A stretch of DNA of 64,000 bases from Nilaparvata lugens (lineage: Eukaryota; Arthropoda; Insecta; Hemiptera; Delphacidae): positions 4,390,509 to 4,454,508 of the forward strand of contig NC_052507.1 in assembly GCF_014356525.2 (NCBI RefSeq), in the 5' to 3' direction. The translations under genes were made by a program, and so were the position numbers. Below the pieces are notes generated by a model that searched no databases, had not been told where the DNA came from, and worked only from the letters and a program-made list of their open reading frames with translations. Numbering within the stretch: the first letter of the stretch is position 1; every line of letters begins with the position of its first letter. Shown piece after piece: positions 20,287 through 31,851 of this stretch.

Positions 20287-20810
20287 GCATAAGTTCACTC
20301 TTCTCCATTCTCCCACTCTCTCACTCTCTCACACTCTTACTCTCTGGATCTCACTCTCACACTCTTTCTTACTCTCTTATTATCTCACTCAATTGCTATT
20401 GCTCTCTTACACTCTCACACACTCTCTCACTTTCTCACTCTCTTATTCTCTCAATTTCTCGCTCTATCACACTCTCACTCTCTCACTCTCTATTGTAACA
20501 TACATAAATGAAGAAATCCAAACTAATCTAATCTCTCAATCTCACACTCTCTTACTCTCTCAGACTTACTCACTCTCCCACTCTCTCACGCTCTCTCACT
20601 CTCTCCCAGTCTCTCACTCTCTCAGACTCTCTCACTCTGTCACACTCTCTCACACTCTTACTCCATCAATCTCACACTCTTTCTCACTCTCACTCTCCCA
20701 CTCACTCACACTCTCTCACACTTTCACACTCTCTCACACTCTCTCACACTCTCTTACTCTCTTACTCTCTCAATCTTACACTCTCTCACACTCTCTCACT
20801 GTAGTGGTGG
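20287..20810 (+). repeat. (CTCTCACA)n pyrimidine microsatellite
   Basis: Irregular CTCTCACACT and CTCTCACT units on the plus strand. The 141-codon ORF across it (Leu/Ser/His repeats) is a by-product of the repeat. Confidence 0.9.
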
Positions 20811-21104
20811 AGAGTTAGTGGAAGAATACCTCGAATATTCTTTCCAAAGAATGGACATTGATATGTCCAAAGCTCCGCCAATTTATGTAGATGCATAAAA
20901 ATATTATATATTTTATCTATAGTTATTACAAATTGTTTTTTTTTTCATATTATATACAGCTCAATAATTATTTTCTCAATTTATATTTTGTAAATTCATC
21001 CATAATTTTGCTGTATTGTAAGCTATATAAGTCTATAAGCCAGTATATATTGTAATCTACATAAATAAAGTGCTCAATCGATCAATCAATCAATCAATCA
21101 ATCA
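20811..21104 (+). mobile_element. family L LINE 3' end
   Basis: From GGTGGAGAGTTAGTGGAAGA to ACATAAATAAAGTGC and an (ATCA)n tail. It contains the family landmarks AAAGCTCCGCCAATTTATGT and AAGCCAGTATATATTGTAAT, an AATAAA signal and a tetranucleotide tail. It is inserted inside the pyrimidine repeat. Confidence 0.8.
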
Positions 21105-21840
21105 CTCTCTTACTCTTCCACACTCTCTGACTCTTCGACTCTTACACACTCTATCGCCCCTCTTTTTATTTTCTCTTTCTCACTCACTCTCTCTCACTCT
21201 TCTCCCCTTGATTCTTCAACTCACACTGTCTCACCCTCTTACACTCCCTCCCTTTCTTTCTTAATCTCATACTCTCTCTCCTCCTCTTGATTCTCTCACC
21301 CACACAGTCTCACTCTTCTTATAAACTGGAGTACACAGCAGAAACTCTGTTTAGAATAACGTCGGTTATAACGCTTACTTACTCACTCTCTCTCACACAC
21401 TCTCTCGCTCACTCTCTCTCTCTTCCTCTTGATTCTCTCACTCACACAGTCTCACTCTTCTTATAAACTAGAGTACACTGCAGAAACTCTATTTAGAATA
21501 ATGTCGGTTATAACGCTCACTTACTCACTCTCTATCTCACTCTCTCACAATCTCTCTCTCTCTCTCTTCCTTGATTCTCTCACTCACACTGTCTCACTCT
21601 TCTCATAAACTAGAGTATACTGCAGAAACTCTGTTCAGAAGAACGTTGGTTATAACGCTTACTCACTCATTCTCTCATTCTCTCACTCTCTCACTCCATC
21701 TCTTTCTCTATCATTCTCACACTCTCTCTCCTTCCCTAGATTCTCTCTCTCACACTGTCTCACTCTTCTTATAAACAAGAGTACGCCGCAGAAACTCTGT
21801 TGAGGATAACGTCGGTTATAACGCTCTTGTCTCAAGACAA
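21105..21840 (+). repeat. pyrimidine tract with four conserved cores
   Basis: CT-rich microsatellite in which a core of about 75 bp recurs four times (near 21310, 21450, 21590 and 21755). The core is TCTTATAAACTAGAGTACAC, then GCAGAAACTCTGTT and AACGTCGGTTATAACGCT. Spacing is 140-165 bp, set by variable CTCT filler. Confidence 0.8.
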
Positions 21841-21903
21841 ATTATTATCCTACAACATTATCCAAAGCACCTTGCAAAGTAATAGGCAGCCTGTATAATT
21901 TAT

Positions 21904-22086
21904 ATGGTTGAGGGGATTGTTATGGTTCTAATTATTGTCATTCTCAGCTTACACATTGGAGTTGGTTCTATTAGAAGCCAGGATGGAAATTGGAACTGGA
22001 GAGACTATAATGAGAGAACTCGAATTATGCCAATTCGATGTCTGTGTACAAAGGAGATTAGAATTGAGTTTGAGGATTGCAAATGA
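21904..22086 (+). CDS. possible short secreted peptide ORF
   Basis: Sixty codons that I do not recognise. Residues 1-25 have a hydrophobic core (VMVLIIVILSLHIGVG) like a signal peptide. The remainder is hydrophilic with three cysteines (RCLCTKE and FEDCK at the end). It is not inside any repeat I can define, unlike most ORFs here. A possible 5' splice-like AAAGTAAGT follows at about 22131. No upstream promoter or exon partner is evident. It may be chance; signal-peptide prediction and expression data would decide. Confidence 0.25.
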   Translation: MVEGIVMVLIIVILSLHIGVGSIRSQDGNWNWRDYNERTRIMPIRCLCTKEIRIEFEDCK

Positions 22087-22199
22087 CTTTGATTAAATTG
22101 GAGACGTGCATTTTATTATCATAATGGATAAAGTAAGTACTCACTTCTCTGTTTTGGTCTACTGAAAACAATTTTCATTTTATTTTGATGGTCGAAAAA

Positions 22200-22930
22200 T
22201 CTAGTGTGGCGAACTCACACAACTTTCCATGCCGTTATGGAAATTGATCACCTGACGCTAGTGTTCATGCGCATCTCAAGTCTACTGTTTAAAGATCTGA
22301 GCCAGCTGGTGACAGGACTATAACGCTGGATACACTCAAAGTCTGCTATTTCTTCATAGTGGATGATTTAATAGAGTCAACAGTTGCCAACAGTTTGCAA
22401 TTGAATAATCACATTTTTTCAAATGTCGAGCTTATTTTCAATTTTAGGTGAAAATGTTACTGAACATTGATTGTAGATATTTTCAAGCTCAATTTTTCCA
22501 CTTGAAATTTTTTGTTCAAATTGTATCTCAAGTCTGATAATTGGGAATCCAAAATCCAACTTTGCATTGATGGGGTTGAGCTCCTGAAATTTTTGAAGAT
22601 ATGGGACTTGGGGCAGTTGATAGAGCTTATCAATGTTTATTCTAGGTATAAATTTGATCATAATCGTTAGAGCGTTTATCGAGAAAATCGTGAAAACCCC
22701 GGTTTTTCACAACAATTCCGCTATCTTGAATTGCATTTGATCGATATTGTTCGTGTCGGATCCTATAAGTTTGTATTGTAAGTTCCGAATTCCAAGTCAT
22801 TCCGTTGATTGGTATATTAGATATCGTGTATACAGACACACATACACTTATACAGACAAATACACAAAAACCACTTTTTTGGACTCCAGGGACATTGAAA
22901 GGTATAGAAATTTAGGAATTGGGGTACCAT
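22200..22930 (+). mobile_element. Helentron-like (HINE) element, copy 2, 3'-truncated
   Basis: Begins TCTAGTGTGGCGAACTCACA and follows the body of the 5878 copy at roughly 80-85% by eye. It stops after GGGGTACC, so the terminal hairpin with GGCAAGGAAAGT is absent. Confidence 0.65.
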
Positions 22931-24226
22931 AATAAAAAGTGAGCTCCACGTTTGAGTTCATAAAAATTTTACATGATTTCAACTTTCTACATGTTACAAT
23001 ATAGCTTGCACCGCAAACGTAACATCAATTCAAATTTAAGCTAGAAACAGCATTGTATCTAAACTAAAATAAGAAGATATATTATGATAAACTTGAATAG
23101 TTATAGGTCTGAGAAATCATATGAACTGTTATACATCCTGTGAATGAGCTTCTGTAGGCTATGTATGGTCCACATCAGAATAAACTGCACTGCATAGATT
23201 AAAAAATACATGACTACAGGCAATAGCCTGTTTTTTCTTTTCTGACTATTGTATTATCTGCTATATCCTCGAAATAGATAAATAGATGAATATGCAGAGG
23301 CCAGCAAAGTAGTCGCCAGCAAATTCAAGAATTGTTCAAGGAAAATGAAAATGGAAATTCAATCTCTGAATTCAATAAACATATTGAGTTTCATTGATGC
23401 TGAGGCTCCATGCCCTTGAAATGTTTGAAGTCAGGGAACTTGGAAATCTCAGGCAACGAAAGAAATCCGTACATTGGAAGAAGAAACTTTTTTACCGTGT
23501 ATCTTCATATTGGAGCAAAATTGACAAAGGATTTTCTTTCAGATACGGGATAGTAGTAGCTGATGTGATTCCAATTCAAAATCGAATACAGTTGTTGCTA
23601 GTCATACTCGAAGCAAAATTGTAGAATTCCAAGTCGAAAGGAATATCCATTCATATTGATTCTGTGAAATACCTTGCATTTCTCGTGATGTACAAACGTC
23701 ATCCAACATCCATTAAATTTCAATATGAAATTCTCTTTGAATTTAAACAACAAGTGATAGAAGAAAATGATCTTATTGGGAAATATATATGCTCTTGAAC
23801 TGAAAAGTAGATTGAAATTGTGATTTGAAGCATGCTATGGAATGGAAGAGTTGATCCATTCTTAGAACATGATTGATTTTTCATGATCATGTTTAATTCC
23901 ATGAACATGATCAAATCTGTTTTGAAACGATTATGATTATTCTTGCTGATATTGATCAGCGAGTGTTCAGCTAATAGGCATGAGATGATGTTTTGATTTC
24001 AAAGCTTCATAGACTAGAATTGGGACAGGTAAAAATCTCATGCAATAACTATTATTCACATATAAAAATCCATTACTGCTCACAAGGGATAACTTTATTA
24101 ATTTTCAATATGAGTATGTCGAATATGTTGCAGGCTGAATGCACAAATTAAATTATTGAAGAGCATGTTATAAAACGCATAAAGGTAAAGGTAAATATTA
24201 TACAAACGTATAAAACATGCGATTTG
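22931..24226. other. unassigned stretch
   Basis: AT-rich. A 76-codon plus ORF (23394-23624) has no recognisable domain. No repeat family found. Confidence 0.4.
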
Positions 24227-24536
24227 CTATGATGAAGTCCACGTTATAATGGCAGTATTTCATTAACATTGGTGTTGCTATCCTTGTCTATCATTCAACA
24301 AAGCAGATAGCGCTATACTTTTCCAGCTCTGCAATGTTGTCACATCGTTCCCAACAATAATTACAATCAATTTTGTCAGAATATTTCATGCTAATAGGAT
24401 AAAACTGATCATTTTTAACAAGAATGAACAGTTGTATTACATCAGATGTACCGGTATCTTCTATCATCTATAGAAGGCAGAGAGTCGGCAACGTTGTTCT
24501 CCTATCTTCCTCCACTGCCACGTAGATCACACTATA
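24227..24536 (+). mobile_element. M1 element, 310 bp
   Basis: Left end CTATGATGAAGTCCACGTTA with GGCAGTATTTCATTAAC. Right end CCACTGCCACGTAGATCACA then CTATA. The body includes AAAGCAGATAGCGCTAT and TCGGCAACGTTGTTCTCC. No ORF. Confidence 0.75.
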
Positions 24537-24806
24537 TTCTCGCTCTCTGCTATTACCGTTATTGAAATATCATTTACGCTCACGAACTTCAAAGAGATTC
24601 TTTTCGGATTCGAACAAGCTTTCATATTTGAATCATAAATGAAACATTGTTGATTCCATATTCCCATTATATGTTACATGATCATTATAATGCTTTGTAA
24701 ATGCAAAATTAGCATAATGTGATAGGTTTGTCACGGTACAAGCTCAAAGCATGAAGCTTCTGTGATCAAAGAATTGAAAGCTTATTCATACAAAATGAAA
24801 AACTAC

Positions 24807-25660
24807 TCATATTTGAATTGAAACGCAATGAAAAAATCTGGTGTTGCGCACTCACACAACTTTCCTTGCCGTTATGGAAATTTATCACCTGACGCTAGTG
24901 TACACGCGCATCTCAAGTCTACTATTCAAAGATCAGTCAGCTGGTGACAGGACAATAACGCTGGAGACACACGAAGTCTGCTATCTCTTCATAGTGAATG
25001 ATTTAATATAATCAACAGTTGCCAACAGTTCGCAATTGGATAATCACATTTTCTCGGATTTCGAGCTTATTCCCAGTTTCAGGTGAAAATGTTACTGAAC
25101 ATTAATTGTAGAGATTCTCATGCTCAATCTATTCCACTCAAGATTTTTTGTTTAAATTGTATCTGAAGCCTGATAATTGGAAATCTAAAATCAAACTTTG
25201 CATAGATGAGGCGGAGCTCCTGAAAATTTTACAGATATAGGACTCATGGCAGTTGATAGAGCTTATCAAATACTATTCAAGGTATAAATTTGATCAAAAT
25301 CGTTTGGGCCGTTTTCGAGAAAATCGCGAAAAACCCTGTTTTTGACAACATTTTTGCCATTTCAGCCGCCATCTTGAATCGCATTTGATCGAAATTGTTC
25401 GTGTCGGATCCCCATATTGTAAGGACCTTACGTTCCAAATCTCAAGTCATTCAGTTAATTGGGAGATGAGATATCGTGTACACAGACGCACATACACTTA
25501 TAGCCAAAAAACACTTTTTTGGATTCAGGGGACCTTGAAACGTATAGAAATTCAGAAATTGGGGTACCTTAATTTTTTCGGAAAGCAATACTTTCCTCAC
25601 CTATGGTAATAGGGCAAGGAAAGTAAAACTTATCATATTTGAATTGAAACGCAATGAAAA
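24807..25660. repeat. 28-bp direct repeats flanking HINE copy 3
   Basis: A 28-bp sequence beginning TCATATTTGAATTGAAACGC is present at 24807-24834 and again, identical, at 25633-25660, on either side of the element. It is far longer than a normal transposon target duplication. Confidence 0.85.
24837..25624 (+). mobile_element. Helentron-like (HINE) element, copy 3
   Basis: Begins TCTGGTGTTGCGCACTCACA and ends TAATAGGGCAAGGAAAGT. Subterminal inverted repeats ACTTTCCTTGCC and GGCAAGGAAAGT and the 3' hairpin are intact. Its body matches the 5878 copy closely. It lacks the long CA run of copy 1. Confidence 0.65.
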
Positions 25661-26214
25661 TACTCGAACTCGAATTCAGTTCGAGCACATATTCTCTTAG
25701 AAACAAAGGTTTATTATTGCATGGCGTGCTGTGATAATGTATTTACAATCAAAGTCATTAATTATTATTGATAATTGTAATTCTAATAATGATTGTAATA
25801 AGATACGAGAGGTATGACCGGTTCTGATGAACATATAACTGGAGCCACGGCATTCCAATGATAAATTATAGGATAGACCCTAACTTATGATATCTTGAAA
25901 GACATTTTCCATGACATCCCGACTCTCATGATGCTCAGTTTGTCACGACTCTATACTTATGCTTGTCTGACAAGGTCCATGTATTTTCCGAATATTTACG
26001 ACCAATAAAATATCAATTTATGACTTACGAGACTAGCATCGAGGAAAACACACACAACATCGATAGTACAAACATCGATAGGACATACACACAACATCGA
26101 TAAGAATCCGTCGATCTTACCTCTCTTTTTTCCGCCGTACATAGTCCGTCTCACTCTATCTCAAACTCATGAATAGAGTGCAAGCAACTGGTGTCAAGTT
26201 GTCTAGCCTCCGTC
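25661..26214. other. unassigned stretch with ACATCGAT relic
   Basis: Three CAACATCGATA-like motifs near 26060-26105 recall the subterminal repeats of the hAT-like element at 18994. They may be a decayed end. Nothing else was recognised. Confidence 0.4.
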
Positions 26215-27470
26215 TTGTTTTATCTCCATGATCCCGTTATCCTAATGCACTATAAATGATAAAAACGTTACCATTAATACGTCGCGTTCTATATATTAAC
26301 TGAATCACTCTGGAGTTGATAAGAATATGACAGGTAATACCTATTTTTTTATCTGCAATTTACCGCGATTCTATGCAAAATAAATTTATTTATTCATTTA
26401 TAAGAGAAATTATAATTCATTTAAATAATGAGAAACGTTTTAATTAATACGTCACGTTCAGGCTTTCGGCCTGAGTAGTACTATCTGAACAGAGAAATCA
26501 CTGGTAAAGTCTTCCTAATTGACTAAAACTCTCAGGAGATGACAAGAATATGACAGATGTCTTTCATCCGTGGGGTCCCATCTGACTGAATCCCAAAAGG
26601 TCGAAAAGTATACTTTCCCATATGGTCGAATCCGATCTAGCCAATTAGATTTGATCATTTGCGATCAACTACTAAACTTTTCTACCAAAAAGAAAAAAAA
26701 ACTCTTTTCTACCTGATAGGAATCGACCATTTGGCAATCGGTCAGATGGAGAAAGCAAATCTTCAACCTTTTGCGACAGTTGAGATTTTTGACCAGATGG
26801 GATTACTATTGAAACTTTTTGATCATTTGGGATTCGACAATTTGGGAAAGTAAAGTTTCAATCCTACCGTTCAGGATTCTTCAATTTTCGATCTTTTGCG
26901 ACAAAAAAATAATTCCGACCTAATGGCATGCCACCCTTTCATCTCCATTTCCCCGTTATCCTAATGCACTTTGAATAATTGAAAATGTTATGATTGATAC
27001 GTCATGTTCGGCCTAAGTTGGTAATAACTGAACAGTGTAACACTGGTAGAGTTTATCTCATCAACTGAAACACTTGAAAGGTGACAAAAATATGACATAT
27101 GATGCCTATGTATTTTTATCTTCATCTTCCCGTGATCCCAATGCACTTTGAATACTCAAAAACGTTATAACTTAAATAATACGTCACGTTCGGCCTCAGT
27201 AGTACTGTCTAAACAGTGTAACACTGGTGGAGTCGATCTCTTCAACTGAAACACTCAGGAGGTGACAAGGTGAAAAGAATATGATATATAATGCCTATGT
27301 CTCCCATCTACATCTTCCCGTTATCCTAATGCACTTTGAATAAAATTGAAAACGTTATAAATAATACGTCGCGTTCGGCCTAAGTAGTACTATCTGAACA
27401 GAGAAACCACTGGTGAAGTCTATCTCATTAACTGAAACTCTCTGGAGCTTATGAAAATGATGCCTATATG
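26215..27470 (+). repeat. ~180-bp tandem satellite, about five units
   Basis: Units carry CCCGTTATCCTAATGCACT (26232, 26952, 27317; variant at 27130), ATACGTC(A/G)CGTTC, and CTCTCAGGAGATGACAAGAATATG-like blocks. The period is 178-187 bp. The second unit is interrupted by the element at 26569-26935. Confidence 0.8.
26569..26935. mobile_element. hAT-like element inserted in satellite unit
   Basis: 367 bp flanked by the 8-bp direct repeat CTTTCATC (26561-26568 and 26936-26943). Ends GTGGGGTCCCATCTGAC and its imperfect inverse GACCTAATGGCATGCCAC form short inverted repeats. Removing it restores a satellite unit that aligns with its neighbours. It has no transposase. Confidence 0.75.
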
Positions 27471-29289
27471 TCTGGATTCAAATGAACGGTGAGAACTATA
27501 TCACTCAATATCTCATCCACTTTGTAAACAATTATCCCAATGAAACTCTAGAGCGAATGGAAATATGATGAAATGTACTGCTTTAACAAATCTCGCAATT
27601 CAAACTTGGGATGGAAAATCGTTCTTTGATATATGAGTTCTTATTGGAAAAAGTGGAGTATGGAGATGAACCACAGAAAAAAAACTGGATCCTACTCTCT
27701 GAATTTATTCAAACGCGACGAAGCTATATCAGAACCACCCTCCGGTGTCTTGTCGAAAAATTTGTTCAAGTCGAAAGGTTTTGTTTGAAAAAACAATTTT
27801 TGAGTCTCACTCTAGGATTCAAACATAAGCAAACATAATTATTCGATAAAATTAGAATTGAATCAAAAGTTTTGGAATTTAACATTGTCGCGAATCAGAA
27901 ACCTTTTCTGCAGATGTGAAACTCTCGAATAATCTGATCTATCCACTCATGAATTATGAAATTGTTTGGGAACATTCCAATTGAATGGAAAATGTCAATA
28001 ATTTGAGGACAGGAATGGAATGTGCACATGGATTTGAGGAAAGATTTGGTGACAGCAACAGGATGCAAAACATCGAAAGCAGGAAAACAACAGCAACAAA
28101 TGAAAGCGGATAAATGATTTGAAGCACATTTAGGTGCATAGATGTTGCAAATATAACACCAACATACAACACCAACATGCTTGAGTCATGAAAAACACTT
28201 ATTAAAACCTAAAACCCATCGTTTTTCTGGGGAAGAATAATAGTCCCATGGTAATAATGAATATCAACAGTGAATTAAGTTGGAAGACTAGATTGTTAGC
28301 CATATTTACACCAGATTTGTAACAACAAAATGCTGTACACGAATTCTTTAAAAAAGTTGTAAAACCAATCCATTCCCATATCCTTCCTTATTCTCATATC
28401 CCTCCACTCATTCCATACTACAAATAAAGTCTCCAATAAAATTGTCAATAGCAGTTTCAGTCTCCTTAAAGATATCAGAATCAGAAAAGTTATTTCAATA
28501 GCGGAATTTTATCTTCGAGATTTTTGTATTTTCCGAAGCAATATTGTTCGAACAGTTCTTTTTCCAACTCTAGCCTATGAGAGATGATATTCTTCAATAG
28601 TTTTCCCTCCCAAGTCTTTCAAATTCTTTATGCAGAATGAATCGATGTCTCCAAGAGCAAAAATAAAGTATCAATAGCTGATAGGAAGAGACTTGAATGG
28701 AAATTCTTATTAAACTACTTATGGAACGACAAAAAGTTATAAGCACCAGACGCTATAGAGTTTCAGTTTCTTTCCTTTTCAGTACAATCAGAGCCCTTCT
28801 TTCTCACAATACTGACAACTTTTGTAAAGATTTCCTTCCCCCCTCCCATCCAGGACTGGAAATTTCATTTTTGTCCTGTCACCGTTGAAGGGGATGCATT
28901 GAACTGATTAGACTGTGCATTTTCCTTCAATGGAAAACTTGATGAAAAGCTCTCCGGAGTGAAAAGTGAAACAGGAAAAGCGGGATGGGAGCACACGCAC
29001 AAGTCGAGATAGCGTTGTTGGGAGAGCGAGAATTATTTTGTCACTTCTGGAGCCTGAGTTTCACGAATGTTACTTATCAGGTGATGACTGAATCAATCAT
29101 TGAATGTAATACATATATTTCAACATTTTCTAGGAAGATTTTAACTTATTCTTGTTATCTGCGAAAATGAAATTCACTTAAAATTTGAGCTATAAGCATT
29201 TATCGAATTGAAAGCATTGGTATTATTTATAACGTATGCTTGTGGTTTGGAGTATAGTTCATATATCTTCTATATTGATTGTGTAATTT
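27471..29289. other. unassigned stretch
   Basis: The longest part of the window without a recognised element. It holds several ORFs of 60-75 codons in both strands, none with a domain I know (27611-27838 plus, 27954-28178 minus, 28697-28888 plus, 28985-29170 plus). A 24-bp duplication near 28150-28175 (ACACCAACATACAACACCAACATG) is minor. Confidence 0.4.
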
Positions 29290-31070
29290 AGGAAATTGAC
29301 CCTTCTTCTTCTTCTCCATCTTCTTCCCCTCCTCATTCTCCTTCTCCTTCTCCCTCTTCACCTTCCCCTACTCCTTCTTCCTCCCTTCTTCCTCTCTCTC
29401 ATCCTATCTTTGCCATCTTCCACTTCTTCTCCTACTCCTTCCTTTTCTTTTTCTTCTCTGGGAAACTGTTTCTATTCCACACAAATCTTTCCGTATCATC
29501 AGCAACAAGACGACAACTCTGATCTGATCAATCTTTCTTGAGCAACAAAATGTTTTCTTAATCTTGTTAGCCTCTTCTTCTTCTTTTCTAGTTCCTCTTC
29601 ATCTTCTTCTTCTGCCCCTTCTTTTCCTCTTCCCTCACTTTTCCTTCTCCTTCTTCTTAACCACCTTCTTCTCCTTCTCTCACTCCATCTAATTGATTTT
29701 GCTTGAGCAACAAAGGCCTTCCTTTTTTTCATAGTTTTCTTCTACTTCCCCTCCTTATTTTCTTCTTTCTTCTTTTCTCTTCCTCCTCATTCTCCTCCTT
29801 TTCTTTTCCTTTTTTTCCTCTCCCTCATTATTTATTTTCTACTTCTTCCACTTCGCTCTCTTACCTTCTCTCATATGATTTGTTTCTTCAGCAACAACTG
29901 TTCTTCTTCTTCCACTATTCCTCCTTCATTTCCCTCTTCTCCTCTCCTTCTTCTTCATTTCTACTCCTCCCCCTCTCTCTTATTCCCCAATTCCTCTTAT
30001 TCCTAGAAAAAAACAATTTGTAATAAGTATGGATAAAATGGATAATATTGTTATGCATCTTCATAAAAAAGCTCCGCCAATTTATGTAGATGCATAACAA
30101 TATTATCTATTTTACCTATAGTTATTACAAATTGTTTTTTTTTTCATATTATATACAGCTCAATATTATTTTCGTAATTTATGTTTGTGAATTCATTCAT
30201 AATTTTGCTGTATTGTAAGCTATTGTATATGAGTGTATAAGCCAGTATATATTGTAATCTACATAAATAAAGTAATCAATCAATCAATCTCTTTTTCTTC
30301 TTCTTCTACTCTCTTCTCATTGAACTTGCTCGAGCAACAAATTTTCTCCTTATTCTTGTTATTCTTCTACTTCTCATTTTTCTCCTTCTCCTTTTTCTTC
30401 TCGTTCTCCCTCCCCTTCTGTCCTTCCCCTATTCACCCACCACTTTCTCTTCTCCTTCTTCTTCTCCTTCAACTCTTATCCGATTGATCTTGCTCGAGCA
30501 ACAAATGTCTTCTATTCTTGTTATTCTTCTACTTATCCTTCTCCCTTTCCTTTTTTTTGTCCCTCTCCTCCCGTCGCTCCCCTCTTCTCCTTCTCCTCCT
30601 CCTCCTCCTTATCTTATTCTCCTTCTTCTTCTTCTTTTTCTACTTCTTCTTCTTCTTCTTCTTCTCCCTCTTCTTCTTTTTCTCCCTACCTCATCCGATT
30701 GATCTTGCTTGAGCAACAAATGTCTCCTTTTTCTTTTCTTATTCTAGTAAGTCTTCTACTTCTCCTTCTCCTGCTTCTCATTCTTCTTCCTCTTCTCTCG
30801 TCCTTCCCCTCTCCACCACCTCATCCTCTTCTCCTCTCTCTTCTCCTTCTTCTCCAACTCTCATCGGATCAATCTTGCTTGAGCAACAAATGTCTCCTTA
30901 TTCTAGTAAGTCTTTTACTTCTCCTTCTTTTCCCTCATTCTCCATATCCTTCTTCTTCTTTTTCTCCCTCTCCTCTCATCCTTGCACTCTTCTCCTCCAC
31001 CTCCTTTGCGTCTTCTTTCTTTTTCATCTTCTCCACTCTCATCTGATCGGTCTTGCTTGAGCAACAAATG
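29290..31070 (+). repeat. polypyrimidine array with periodic TTGCTCGAGCAA core
   Basis: CTT/CTC-rich tracts broken about every 170-200 bp by a core like GATCTTGCTCGAGCAACAAATG. Cores are near 29527, 29691, 29880, 30320, 30485, 30700, 30870 and 31048. The centre TTGCTCGAGCAA is a perfect palindrome in some units. Leu/Ser/Phe-rich ORFs here are repeat by-products. Confidence 0.8.
30005..30290 (+). mobile_element. family L LINE 3' end with inverted 5' segment
   Basis: Normal family L 3' end from AAAGCTCCGCCAATTTATGT (30070) to an AATAAAG signal and (ATCA)n tail. Its 5' side (about 30008-30064) is an inverted copy of the adjacent 30080-30140. The result is a foldback like those produced by twin priming during LINE insertion. 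Confidence 0.7.
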
Positions 31071-31591
31071 TCGTGATCAATGAAAGAAGCCGAGTGTCTG
31101 AGTATCTCGCGACAAAACTATGCTTTTAGGGATTTTCCATTTTGGCGAAGGAGGAGTTTCAGGGGGTCCAGAGGGATTTAAGGGGGTTCCAGGGGGGTCC
31201 AGGGGTTCCAGGGGGGCCACGACTGTCAACCCCCGTGAATGATGTACTGTCGTCGACATGCAACTACTGAAAAGCTCCAAATTGATGGAGAAGCTTTCGC
31301 CGGAGAAATAATGTTGGTCATACTGCAAGATTAGGTTGGCAACCCAAGTTGACGTGGTCAGGATGAAAGAGGGTGGGTGAAGGATCCTGGGGGGTTTCCA
31401 GGCGGGTAAAGGAGATCCTAGGGGGTTGGGAAATGGCTACAGGGGTTTAAATGTCCAGAAACATACCGGCTTTTCGTCGGGATTACACAAGGACATCCAA
31501 GGTATAGAATTTATTTCCGGTGTGACGTTTTCGCTCTCCCTCACTCGCTCTCACTCTGTCTCTCTCTCTATCTCTCACTCTCTCACTCACT
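31071..31591 (+). repeat. G-rich TTCCAGGGG block and flanks
   Basis: Between 31150 and 31220 the plus strand has six or more runs of three to six G, with GGGGTCCAG and GGTTCCAGG units. A second cluster is at 31388-31430. There is quadruplex potential. It is followed by a short CTCT microsatellite (31530-31590). Confidence 0.55.
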
Positions 31592-31851
31592 GGTGTATAA
31601 GGATACCCAATCATCGAACTACTATTTTCACAAAATCCTTCTTAGTCAGTGCCTGTCGTGCATGGAATGCACTTCCTGTTTCTATCAGGTCTATCGAGAG
31701 CCGAGCGAGCTTCATCCTGACTTTGGAAAAACATCTTTTGAAACAAATGACTGAAACTGTCCGGTCCAAGAACGATCACATGACAACCATCCCCCACCCA
31801 TCCCACCAATATAAACCGTTAAACCTGTTAAAGGATGAATTGTATATATAA
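31592..31851 (+). pseudogene. family L LINE reverse transcriptase, C-terminal end
   Basis: A 5'-truncated end of a non-LTR ORF2. It encodes RIPNHRTTIFTKSF, then WNALPVSIRSIES and FILTLEKHLL, the conserved C-terminal pattern (IPxxRT...SF...WNxLPxxIR) of CR1/L2/Jockey-like reverse transcriptases. It stops at 31849-31851 and runs directly into the family L 3' UTR. This ties the dispersed non-coding family L tails in the window to a reverse-transcriptase-bearing parent. The catalytic domain is missing. Confidence 0.8.

Noticed and set aside
20393..20818. 141-codon Ser/Leu/His-rich ORF
   Set aside because: By-product of the CTCTCACA microsatellite.
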